From: Panopea generosa
Taxonomy: Eukaryota; Mollusca; Bivalvia; Adapedonta; Hiatellidae
Assembly (NCBI GenBank): GCA_029582155.1
Contig: CM055902.1
Coordinates: 15,946,086 to 16,010,085 of the forward strand
Direction: 5' to 3'
DNA: 64,000 bases
Below are positions 1-11,488 of this stretch, in pieces. The translations under genes and the position numbers were made by a program. Under the pieces are notes generated by a model. It did not search any database. It had not been told where the DNA came from and saw only the letters and a list, made by a program, of their open reading frames with translations. The first letter of the stretch is position 1, and each line of letters starts with the position of its first letter.

Positions 1-370
1 AGATGTTCTTAACGTCATCATCGTATTTTGTCGGTCGTTTGTTTTTATCGTTGAATTTTCTACTAAATTTATTTCCTTTTATTATCCACCATCTTGAATT
101 TCGACCTGTACAAAATAAAAGCTATTAGATCCAATAAACTTCTACATATTGTACGGCCACGTGTCAACATCTGGGGTAGGTGATTGGCTATACACTTACA
201 GGTATAGAATATTTTTTTATATTGTAAAAAACACTGTTAAATAACCTTATATTACTCCTTCAATGAAATATATGTAACAGTTGCTCAGTCCACAAAACCA
301 TTTAATACGGCCTGCAGTTAACACGTATGCAATATTTGTGTCTGGTGGGAATGGTTATTCTTAAGAGACA
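1..370. other. AT-rich flank, no gene seen
   Basis: No exon-like or repeat structure was recognised here. The segment ends at the TTAA that borders the large hairpin element. Confidence 0.5.
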
Positions 371-1871
371 TTAAGGAGGAATATACCTTTTAAATTATTT
401 TCGAAATCAGTGGAATATTTGGTATGAAATGAAACAAGAAGTAATTTCCATTTGGATATGCTTTTTTTTCTACGGTAAATATAACACTTCTTTACCTATG
501 ACGTCGTAAACATGGCCATGTTTGGTCTTTCTGACGTCCCGATTTATAGCAGCAAAATCGCGTATTTGTCGACCGCAGTCAAGTTATTTCGAATGTACAG
601 AATCGAAACACATATCACCACGATCACATTCAAGGGATATATGAATTTACAGATGCAAAAATTACGACGAATGCCACATTTTGAAAATACTAACGAAAAA
701 CGGAAATTATTATTATCTCGATTTTTTCGAAAAAAATGCTTCAAATCAAATTTACCAAAAAACAAACCGAGCGATTTTGGAATAATTTTTATTTGATTTC
801 TAACAATATGCTTCACAGTGATTGTGAGATTTTTAGAACAATTGACAAACTAGATTTTTTTTTATTTTTAACTATTTAACCCCACCCTACGTCTAAAAAG
901 ACGTCAACATATTGCATAATTCTATACGTTTTCCATAAGATTTTCGGCAGTTGATTAAGGTTAAATTATTTTCTAAATCAGTGGTTCAATTAGTATATTA
1001 TTAAACTAGAAGAAATTTCCAATGTGAATATGTATTTTTTGCAGCGGTCAATAGAATATATATTTATATGTGACGTCGTAAACATGGCCATGTTCAGCCT
1101 TTTTGACGTCCCAATGTATAGCAGCAAAATCGCGTATTTTTTTCGACCTCAGTTGAGTTATTCCTAATACACAGAATAGAAACATATATCACCATGTACA
1201 CATTTGACGGATGTATGCATTTACAGATGCAAAAATTATGACGAACGCCACATTTTGAAAATACTAGCGAAAAACGGGAACTATTTTTTCTCTTGATTTT
1301 TTCGTAAAAACGGCTTCAAATCAAAATTACCAAAAATCAAACCAAGCGAATTTTGCATAATTTTTACATGTTTTCATACTATATATTGTTCAATAATTGT
1401 GAGGTTTTTAGAAAAATTGACAGACTAGATTTTTTATATAATTCAATTATTTAACCCTACCCTACGTCAAAAAAACGCTTTAAAGCAAACGTCAACGTCG
1501 GTAAAGCGCATGAGGTATACGTTTTGTGATAATTAAATAAGTTTGTTCTTACCATTATATTAGTATTTTGTGCACACTAGTTATATATACTCATGCTGTT
1601 TAGTGGCAACTAATTTGTCTATTGCATTTATGATAGCGTGTCTGTTTGGTGTACGTACAAACCCGTCATTTTTTTTCACTTACAGGGAACTGGATTCCAA
1701 AACAATATTCTCATTTCTGACTAGCTCCACGACTGCTAGTGAAATGTGGACATCACGGTTGTCAATTATTAGAACAACAGGTCTGGCTTTTCTAAAATTC
1801 GGAGCAAACTGTTACACATACATAAAATGGGCTTGAAACAGTACCGTCTATGATGAGCAGTGAAAAGCCAC
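371..1871 (+). repeat. Left arm of hairpin, with two tandem ~570-bp modules
   Basis: The arm holds two diverged direct copies of one module. The first starts near 387 (TTAAATTATTTTCGAAATCAG-like), the second near 961 (TTAAATTATTTTCTAAATCAG-like). Both contain the ACGTCGTAAACATGGCCATG segment (505 and 1075) and a shared TAACCC(C/T)ACCCTACGT segment (about 878 and 1451). About 365 bp of arm-specific core sequence follows up to the loop. Confidence 0.7.
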
Positions 1872-1926
1872 GATCCAGGTATATTGTCATTGAACGTACG
1901 TAGGAGCATGGGGCTGGGTGGAAGGG

Positions 1927-3427
1927 TGGCTTTTCATTGCTTTACTGGGTATTGTTTCAAGCTCATTTTATGAATGTGTACTGAACAGTTTGCTCCGAAC
2001 TTTAGAAAGGCCAGACCTGTTGTTCTAATAATTGACAACCGTGATGTCCACATTTCACTAGCAGTCGTGGAGCTAGTCAGAAATGAGAATATTGTTTTGG
2101 AATCCAGTTCCCTGTAAGTGAAAAAAAAATGACGGTTTTGTACGTGCTCCAAACAGACAGGCATTCATAAATGCTATAGACAAATTAGTTGCCACTAAAC
2201 AGCAGAAGTATATATAACTTGTGTGTACAAAATACTAATATAATGGTAAGAACAAACTTGTTTAAATATCACAAAACATATACCTCATGCGCTATACCGA
2301 CGTTGACGTTTGCTTTAAAGCGTTTTTTTGACGTAGGGTAGGGTTAAATAATTGAATATCATAAAAAATCTTGTTTGTAAATTTTTCTAAAAATCTCAAA
2401 ATAATTGTAAAATATATAGTTTAAAATCATATAAAAAATATGCAAAATTCGCTTGATTTGTTTTGTGGTAATTTTGATTTGAAGACGTTTTTCGAAAAAA
2501 ATCGAGAAAAAAATAGTTCCCGTTTTCCGCTAGTATTTTCAAAATGTGGGGTTAGTCATAATTTTTGCATTTGTAAATCCATACATCCGTCAAATGTGTA
2601 CATGGTGATATATGTTTCTATTCTGTGTATTAGGAATAATTCAACTGAGGTCGAAAAAAATATGCGATTTTGCTGCTATACATTGGGACGTCAAAAAGGC
2701 TGAACATGGCCATGTTTACGACGTCACATATAAATATATATTCTATTGACCGCTGCAAAAAATACATATTCACATTGGAAATTTCTTCTAGTTTAATAAT
2801 ATACTAATTGAACCACTGATTTAGAAAATAATTTAACCTTAATCAACTGCCGAAAATCTTATGGAAAACGTATAGAATTATGCAATATGTTGACGTCTTT
2901 TTAGACGTAGGGTGGGGTTAAATAATTAAAAATAAAAAAAAATCTAGTTTGTCAATTGTTCTAAAAATCTCACAATCACTGTGAAGCATATTGTTAGAAA
3001 TCAAATAAAAATTATTCCAAAATCGCTCGGTTTGTTTTTTGGTAAATTTGATTTGAAGCATTTTTTTCGAAAAAATCGAGATAATAATAATTTCCGTTTT
3101 TCGTTAGTATTTTCAAAATGTGGCATTCGTCGTAATTTTTGCATCTGTAAATTCATATATCCCTTGAATGTGATCGTGGTGATATGTGTTTCGATTCTGT
3201 ACATTCGGTATAACTTAACTGCGGTCGAAAAATACGCGAATTTGCTGCTATAAATCGGGACGTCAAAAAGACCAAACATGGCCATGTTTACGACGTCATA
3301 GGTAAAGAAGTGTTATATTTACCGCAGAAAAAAAACCATATCCAAATTGGAAATTACTTTTAGTTTCATTACATACCAAATATTCCCTTGTTTTCGAAAA
3401 TAATTTAAAAGGTATATTCCTCCTTAA
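1927..3427 (-). repeat. Right arm of hairpin, inverted copy of 371-1871
   Basis: This is the reverse complement of the left arm with scattered substitutions. It includes mirrored copies of both internal modules, so the whole element carries four copies of the ~570-bp module. The innermost pairing is GTGGCTTTTCATTGCTT (from about 1926) against the left-arm AGTGAAAAGCCAC (about 1859-1871). Confidence 0.7.
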
Positions 3428-4398
3428 TATAAATTAAAATGCATATTAAAGAAACAGAACGTACTAAATTCATTATCCATGATAGATACAACATTAATGG
3501 TTAAATTGACTTTATTCCAAACTATTAACCATTGAGTGGATATTAATACAATGTATATATTACAGAAACCGAACACAATGAATTTATAATTCATATATTA
3601 CAGAAACCGAACATAATGAATTCATATATATATGAATTATAAATTCTTTAAGTTCGGTTTCTGTAATACATACACTATAATAATATCCACACAATTGTTA
3701 ATATTTTGGATACGTATATAACACTAAATGACTAAACTGACTTTATTAGAAAGTATTTATTATTGTTTGAACATTGATACAATATATATATTAATAAAAC
3801 CAAATTAAATGAATTTATAATTCATATATTGTGTGGACAGAAATTTTGCAAATCATTTTCACCGACATGCGTGACTTTATATTAATTGCTTGATTCAATA
3901 CATTGTTTCTTTTTCTTTTTAAATTCATGCATGAGTAAGTTGCCATGCATGTCGTATAGTGTAAGTTGTGTATGATGAGAAACCATGTAACTTTTAATCT
4001 AATACACTGTTCTGTATTTTACTATCAAAGAGAGACAACTTGCGCTTACTAAATTTCACCAAAAAAAGGGGAAATAATCCTTACTCAAAACTTCATCTTC
4101 ACCTTAATAATAACATGACACACCAATACACTATTATAATATTGTTTGTTTTAATAACTACCAATGTTAATTCCACTACATTCTGTTAATCAATAAAAAA
4201 CACTATTTAAACTCCAACGAACTCTAAAAACAAACACTATCAAACTTGTCAACTTCAATTTGAAGAATGTGAATGTAAATAATAACTGAACAAAGGAAAC
4301 AATATGAATATCATTTTTTGATACTAAGAGTACACAATCTTTTATATTGCGGCTCGATTATCTATTAAAGATATTTAAAGTAAATCCTCCAAAATAAT
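3428..4398. other. AT-rich region with small direct and inverted repeats
   Basis: No gene was recognised. Several diverged copies of ATTACAGAAACCGAAC and AATTTATAATTCATAT lie between 3440 and 3840. The remainder to 4398 is featureless AT-rich sequence. Confidence 0.45.
3597..3668. repeat. 72-bp palindrome
   Basis: ATTACAGAAACCGAAC at the left is matched by its complement GTTCGGTTTCTGTAAT at the right, with an AT-rich centre containing ATATATAT. It would form an imperfect hairpin. It may be a minimal MITE or a decayed transposon end. Confidence 0.5.
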
Positions 4399-4564
4399 CA
4401 AGTCAAACCTGTCTTAAGCAACCACTCAAGAAATATAGTAATATGACCCTTTAATGCAGGTGGCTGTATAATACATATTGATTGTAAGTTTAAAATGTAA
4501 AAAATGGTAAATAGAAAATGTGTCTGTTTAAGACAAGTGGTGACCACTAATATAAGTTTGACTG
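4399..4564. mobile_element. MITE, CAGTCAAACC terminal family, copy 1
   Basis: The left end CAAGTCAAACCTGTCTTAAG and the right end ...AGTTTGACTG followed by TA are inverted. Internal ACTTGTCTTAA-type motifs match the copies at 35913 and 47637. TA borders and short TIRs suggest a Tc1/mariner-pogo type non-autonomous element. This copy is the most decayed of the three. Confidence 0.55.
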
Positions 4565-4649
4565 TACATGTATCTTAAATCACTGTTTACTAATAATCAC
4601 TACTTTCTGGTGATATTGTTGATCACCAGATATTAATAGAAAATCTCCC

Positions 4650-4915
4650 GTAGTCTGGTGGTTAAAGCGACCACCTCATAAGCGGGACGTCGAAGGTTGG
4701 AAACCTGGTGCAAGCGCTTGTTGTTTTTTTTCTGGTGCGGCTGGTTGCCCACCCAGCAGCTAGTTAAATCATCAGTAAATTGACGTGCTCTGAATGTCTA
4801 ACAACCTGACTCCTGGCAAGGATAGATTTTGAGATGTAACTGTGTACAACGTAATGATGTCTCATAAGACCAGTGTGACTGGCCCTTTCAATAAGGATGA
4901 TACTATAATAATAAA
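4650..4915 (+). mobile_element. tRNA-derived SINE-like element
   Basis: A tRNA-like head (TAGTCTGGTGGTTAAAGCG resembles an RNA polymerase III A box) is followed about 40 bp later by GGTTGGAAACC, a diverged B box. A unique body follows and ends in an AATAATAAAAAAAC-rich tail. It does not clearly belong to the other SINE families in this window. Confidence 0.5.
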
Positions 4916-5037
4916 AAAACACTTTTCTTTTTACACTTTAATATATAAGTCAAGTCTCAAGATAAAAAGATCAAATAATACTTCTCTGTTATATTCAGTA
5001 GCTATGTGCTGAACCAGCTATCAGCTATCAATTGGGG

Positions 5038-5250
5038 TCCTCCGTGGCCGAGTGGTCTAAAGCACCGTCTCAAGATCACTTACCTCTCACCGATAAGGTT
5101 ATAAGTTCGATCCTGCTCGAGTCTGTCAGTTACTTGCGGAAGTACGGTGGTTCTACTAATATAAACTATGAGTTCTTCTTTCACCAATAAAACTGGATAT
5201 GCCATATATGACCTTAAATGTAACGCCATATTAAACACAATTCAAAAATA
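5038..5250 (+). mobile_element. SINE family B, copy (+)
   Basis: The head CCTCCGTGGCCGAGTGGTCT resembles the 5' half of tRNA-Leu. GGTTATAAGTTCGATCC acts as a B box. The body carries CAGTTACTTGCGGAAGTACG and GGTGGTTCTACT, and the 3' part reads ACCAATAAAACTGGATATGCC. The same order is seen in the copies at 31610, 35537, 38166, 47170 and 62595. Confidence 0.75.
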
Positions 5251-6058
<808 letters not shown>

Positions 6059-6713
6059 CTCGTTGACAAGTAAGGTGTAAGTTTCATTTAGCGTCTGTGA
6101 AACTAAGAGCAAAATACACATTTATTCTGGTTTATATAACCAACCGAGATAAAGTATCACAGAAAAAGCATGTAACATGAAATTTACTGGAGAAAGTATA
6201 GCTAAACTTATTCGTTGTAGCTGTTTGGCATCTATATTTGTACTTTATAAGAAACAACCCTTTATAAGTAATAATAAATAAAAGTATACATTTAAACATA
6301 TTTATAATGAAACACAAAGAGAACATTGAAATATGTATGGTATAAAACTATAATTTGACCTTTAAATGTCCAAGATGTCAAGTGGACGGTTTATGCTGGC
6401 ACAACAACAGAAGTATATGTCTATAAATACTATTTAAGATAACGAAAAACCTTAAAGTAGTAAAATGTATCAAAGTGTATGAATACTGGAAAAATTGTAT
6501 ATTTGTTAATAGCTCAATTTAGATTTATAAAATTTGCAGAACTAACTAAAACATAATTCCCGCTACTTTACCAAAACTGACCTCTTTTTCAACTCCGGTG
6601 CTTTTAAAGTTGCAACATAACAACTATTCCTTGTATAACCGTAGATGTGCTATTTACCTATAAAGTCTATTTTCGAAGGGCACTATAACATCAAAGGGGT
6701 TATCAAAATGTCT
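6059..6713. other. No gene seen
   Basis: AT-rich unique sequence between the AG microsatellite and the 42-bp array. No exon was supported. Confidence 0.4.
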
Positions 6714-9700
6714 GCACCACATAACAAATTTGCCCCGTCATGTAACAAAACTATCGCACCACATTACAAACGTGCCCTGTCATGTAACAAAACTACCGCA
6801 CCACATTACAAACATGCCCCGTCATGTGACAAAACTACCGCACCACATTACAAACTAGCCACATCGTGTAACAAAACTACCACATCACATTACAAACGTG
6901 CCCGGTCATGTGACGAAACTACCGCACCACATTACAAACGTGCCCCATCATGTAACAAAACCACCGCATCACATAACAAACATGCCCCAATCATGTAACA
7001 AAACTATCGCACCACATTACAAACGTGGCCCGTCATGTAACAAAACTACCGCACCACATTACAAACTAGCCTCATCGTGTAACAAAACTACCGCACCACA
7101 TTACAAACTAGCCTCATCGTGTTCCAAAACTACCACATCAGATTACAAACGTGCCCCGTCATGTTACAAAACTACCGCACCACATTACAAACATGGCCCG
7201 TCATGTAACAAAACTATCACACCACATTACAAACGTGCCAAGTCTTGTAACAAAACTACCGCACCACGTTACAAAAGTGCCCCGTCATGTGACAAAACTA
7301 CCGCACAACATAACAAATTTGCCCCGTCATGTAACAAAACTATCGCACCACATTACAAACGTGCCCCGGCAGGTTACAAAACTATCACACCACATTACAA
7401 ACGTGCTCCGTCTTGTAACAAAACAACTGCACCACATTACAAACATGTCCCGTCATGTTATAAAACTATCGCACCACATAACAAACATGCCCCGTCATGT
7501 AACAAAACTACCGCACCACATTATCAAACGTGCCCCGTCATGTGACAAAACATCCGCACCACATTATCAAACGTGCCCCGTCATGTGACAAAACATCCGC
7601 ACCACATTACAAACATGCCCCGTCATGTAACAAAACTACAGCACCACATTACAAACGTGCCCCGTCATGTAACAAAACTACCACACCACATTACAAACAT
7701 GCCCCGTCATGTAACAAAACTATCGCACCACATTACAAACATGCCCCGTCATGTAACAAAACTACTGCACCACATTACAAACATTCCCCGTCATGTAATA
7801 AAACTACCGCACCACATTACAAACATGCCCCGTCATGTAACAAAACTACCGCACCACATTACAAACATGCCCCGTCATGTAACAAAACTACCGCACAACA
7901 TTACAAATGTGCCCCGTCATATAAGAAAACTACCACACCACATAACAAACGTGCCCCGTCTTGTAACAAAACAACCGCACCACATTACAAACATGCCCCG
8001 TCATGTAACGAAACTACTGCATCACATTACAAACAAGCCCCGTCATGTTACAAAACTACCGCACCAGATTACAAACGTGTCCCATCATGTAAAAAAACCA
8101 CCGCATCACATTACAAACTATCGACATCGTGTAACAAAACTACCGCACCACATTACAAACATGCCCCGTCATGTAACAAAACTACCGCACAACATTACAA
8201 ACGTGCCCCGTCATATAACAAAACTACCACACCACATAACAAACGTGCCCCGTCTTGTAACAAAACAACCGCACCACATTACAAACATGCCCCGTCATGT
8301 AACGAAACTACTGCATCACATTACAAACAAGCCCCGTCATGTAACAAAACTACCGCACCACATTACAAACGTGCCCCGTCTTGTAACAAAACTACCGCAC
8401 CACATTACAAACATGCCCCGTCATGTAACAAAACTACCGCACCACATTACAAACTAGCCTCAGCGTTTAACAACACTACCACATTACATTACAAACGTGC
8501 CCCGTCATGTGACGAAACTACCGCACCACATTACAAACGTGCCCCATCATGTAACAAAACCACCGCATCACATTACAAACATGCCCCATCATGTAACAAA
8601 ACTACCGCACCACATTACAAACATGCCCCGTCATGTAACAAAACTATCGCACCACATTACAAACTAGCCTAAGCGTGTAACAAAACTACCACATTACATT
8701 ACAAACGTGCCCCGTCATGTGACGAAACTACCGCACCACATTACAAACATGCCCCATGATGTAACAAAACTACCGCACCACATTACAAACATGCCCCATC
8801 ATGTAACAAAACTATCGCACCACATTACAAACTAGCCTCATCGTGTAACAAAACTACCGCAGCACATTACAAACTAGCCTCATCGTGTAACAAAACTATC
8901 ACACCACAAATCAAACATGCCCCGTCTTGTAACAAAACAACCGCGCCACATTACAAACATGCCCCGTCATGTAACAGAACTACCGCACCACATTACAAAC
9001 ATGCCCCGTCATGTAACAAAACTACCGCACCACATTACAAACTAGCCTCAGCGTTTAACAACACTACCACATTACATTACAAACGTGCCCCGTCATGTGA
9101 CGAAACTACCGCACCACATTACAAACGTGCCCCATCATGTAACAAAACCACCGCATCACATTACAAACATGCCCCATCATGTAACAAAACTACCGCACCA
9201 CATTACAAACATGCCCCGTCATGTAACAAAACTATCGCACCACATTACAAACTAGCCTAAGCGTGTAACAAAACTACCACATTACATTACAAACGTGCCC
9301 CGTCATGTGACGAAACTACCGCACCACATTACAAACATGCCCCATGATGTAACAAAACTACCGCACCACATTACAAACATGCCCCATCATGTAACAAAAC
9401 TATCGCACCACATTACAAACTAGCCTCATCGTGTAACAAAACTACCGCAGCACATTACAAACTAGCCTCATCGTGTAACAAAACTATCACACCACAAATC
9501 AAACATGCCCCGTCTTGTAACAAAACAACCGCGCCACATTACAAACATGCCCCGTCATGTAACAGAACTACCGCACCACATTACAAACATGCCCCGTCAT
9601 GTAACAAAACTACCGCACCACATTATCAAACGTGCCCCGTCATGTAACAAAACTACCGCACCACATTATCAAACGTGCCCCGTCATGTGACAAAACATCC

Positions 9701-10305
9701 GCACCACATTACAAACATGCCCCGTCATGTAACAAAACTACCGCACCCCGTTCAAAAGTGCCCCGTCATGTGACAAAACTACTGCACCACATAACAAATT
9801 TGCCCCGTCATGTAACAAAACTATCGCACCACATTACAAACGTGCCCCGTCATGTTACAAAACTATCACACCACATTTCAAACGTGCCCCGTCTTGTAAC
9901 AAAACAACGGCACCACAATACAAACAAGCCCCGTCATGTAACAGAACTACCGCACCACATTACAAACATGCCCCGTCATGTAACAAAACTACCGCACCGC
10001 ATTATCAAACATGCCCCGTCATGTAACAAAACTACCGCACCACATTATCAAACGTGCCCCGTCATGTGACAAAACATCCGCACCACATCACAAACATGCC
10101 CCGTCATGTGACAAAACTACAGCACCACATTACAAACGTGCCCCGTTATGTGACGAAACTACTGCACCACATTACAAACATGCCCCGTCATGTGACAAAA
10201 CTACTGCACCACATTACAAACGTGCCCCGTCATGTGACAAAACTACCGCACCACATAACAAACGTGCCCCGTCATGTAACGAAACAACCGCACAAAATAA
10301 CAAAT
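6714..10305 (+). repeat. Minisatellite, 42-bp unit, about 85 copies
   Basis: The unit contains CACCACATTACAAACATGCC followed by CCGTCATGTAACAAAACTAC and repeats with single-base variants. Because 42 is divisible by three, two plus-strand frames stay open for hundreds of codons, giving 14-residue peptide repeats such as HYKHAPSCNKTTAP. Occasional 43-bp units (for example around 7523 and 9625) shift the frame. There is no upstream exon, signal peptide or codon bias, and the frames switch freely, so it is treated as noncoding satellite. It ends about 1.07 kb before first exon 1A of the ammonium transporter. Confidence 0.93.
8400..9620 (+). repeat. 588-bp higher-order duplication inside the 42-bp array
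   Basis: About 630 bp starting near 8400 recurs at an offset of exactly 588 bp (14 units). Diagnostic variants recur at that spacing: CAGCGTTTAACAACACTACC at 8461 and 9049, CTAGCCTAAGCGTG near 8665 and 9253, and ATGTAACAGAACTACCGC near 8967 and 9555. By eye the copies look identical. Confidence 0.8.
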
Positions 10306-11373
10306 ATCATAATATCACTGCACATAAAGAAAAACGTATCACACAAGGTAGCCATGGTGTTCCATGAAAGTACGATAAAGTCAGTTGACTTACTAACAAC
10401 GTAACCTTATAAAGAATGTATAAACAGATTTCAAAAATCTTTCCAGTAAATAAGTAGATTTATACAATTTGAAAATCGAACTTTCTGGTCAACCCTCTTA
10501 TAATATGTAGCGTAATGAGGGTGGAAATACAAATTCACAAATAAGTTGATTTTACAAATGTTTATTATAAATTCAATCTAAAGTCATTACAAGCCTAATT
10601 TAAAGTTATAACGAATCCAATTTCTAAAGTTACTGTAAGTTCAATTTCTAAAGTTATCACTATTATAAATTCAATTCCTAAGTTGTCACAATCCTAAAGT
10701 AACAACAAGTTTAATTTCTAACTTAAATGTTCACGACGACTTATTCTAATTTAGTTTCGTCAACGTAACGAGTCCTAAAAGTATATCGAAATCCGACTCC
10801 CTGTACAGGTGAAAATGGGTCCTTTATATACCGTTGGTTTTACACGGCTGTCAAAGTTGTTTTGATCATTAACAACTTTTATTAATTGCTAATTGTTAGA
10901 TGCGCCCACGTTTTACTAGTAAGAACGACATCTACTTTAGCTAAGTGCATCATACGCTCATTATCCACCATTAGCTGTGACAATTTCTCCGCTTTGTTAA
11001 TTGCCATGACTGTGCGATTTGTACGGACTCGCCTGCCTTTCAGCTAATGATACATTTGACAAATGGGTCAGGTGAGCGGCGGTATAATTATCCCATATAA
11101 AGATATATATATGTGTATTTTTATGCGAGCTTTTATTTTTAATTTGTGTACGTTTTTGAATACTACAGATATCCAATTTATTCTTATAAATCCATATTGG
11201 ATTCCTGACTTTGTTACAAATCACAATTAAAGATATAACAAAAAATAAAAACTCATCGACGACCGTGACAATAATAGTTTACAAGAACCTCAATCATTTA
11301 CCTATCTAATTTACATACAGACACTATTTGTGTAGTGTGTATAATTATATTTTACCTATAAACACAATTTAAT
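10306..11373. other. Upstream region of AMT exon 1A
   Basis: Between about 10565 and 10735 there is a degenerate tandem motif (AATTCAATTTCTAAAGTTAT-like, roughly 25 bp). The segment around 10795-10850 is relatively GC-rich. No promoter element can be assigned with confidence. A transcription start for isoform A should lie in or just upstream of 11225-11373, because the coding ATG is at 11374. Confidence 0.4.
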
Positions 11374-11488
11374 ATGGCGGTGAATATATCAGTGGAACAG
11401 TTAAATGCACAATTTTCAGAATGGAGGCAGGTTACGGAAGATAACTTGAATCAATTTTTCTTGCTAACAATGGGCATACTAATATATC
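11374..11488 (+). CDS. Amt: AMT exon 1A (alternative first coding exon)
   Basis: Encodes residues 1-38 plus one base. An Asn-Ile-Ser sequon lies at residue 4, a hydrophilic segment follows, then helix 1 with the [15 protein letters not shown] block that AMT proteins carry before the [12 protein letters not shown] motif of exon 2. ATG context is AATATGGC. The donor is GTGAGT at 11489, phase 1. Joining C with TG of exon 2 gives CTG (Leu). The intron to exon 2 would be 12.1 kb. Confidence 0.85.

Larger units (their letters stand above)
371..3427. mobile_element. 3.05-kb foldback (hairpin) element with TTAA flanks
   Basis: The segment is one long inverted repeat. The left arm (about 371-1871) reads as the reverse complement of the right arm (about 1927-3427), leaving a loop of only about 55 bp. 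The outer ends are TTAA-GGAGGAATATACC on the left and GGTATATTCCTCC-TTAA on the right, so TTAA lies exactly at both borders (371-374 and 3424-3427). TTAA duplication is typical of piggyBac-type insertion, but TTAA is palindromic and the tip does not begin with the usual C-rich piggyBac terminus, so the superfamily is an inference. No transposase reading frame was found. The same short open frames appear on opposite strands in the two arms, as a palindrome requires, and are not taken as genes. Confidence 0.8.

Noticed and set aside
512-3285. Matching ~90-codon open frames in the two arms of the hairpin
   Set aside because: The same frame appears in both arms because they are inverted copies; other module copies have stops, and no protein family was recognised.
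6645-10404. Plus-strand open frames up to 380 codons
   Set aside because: They are produced by the 42-bp minisatellite, whose unit length is divisible by three. Two frames are open over the same DNA and 43-bp units shift between them.
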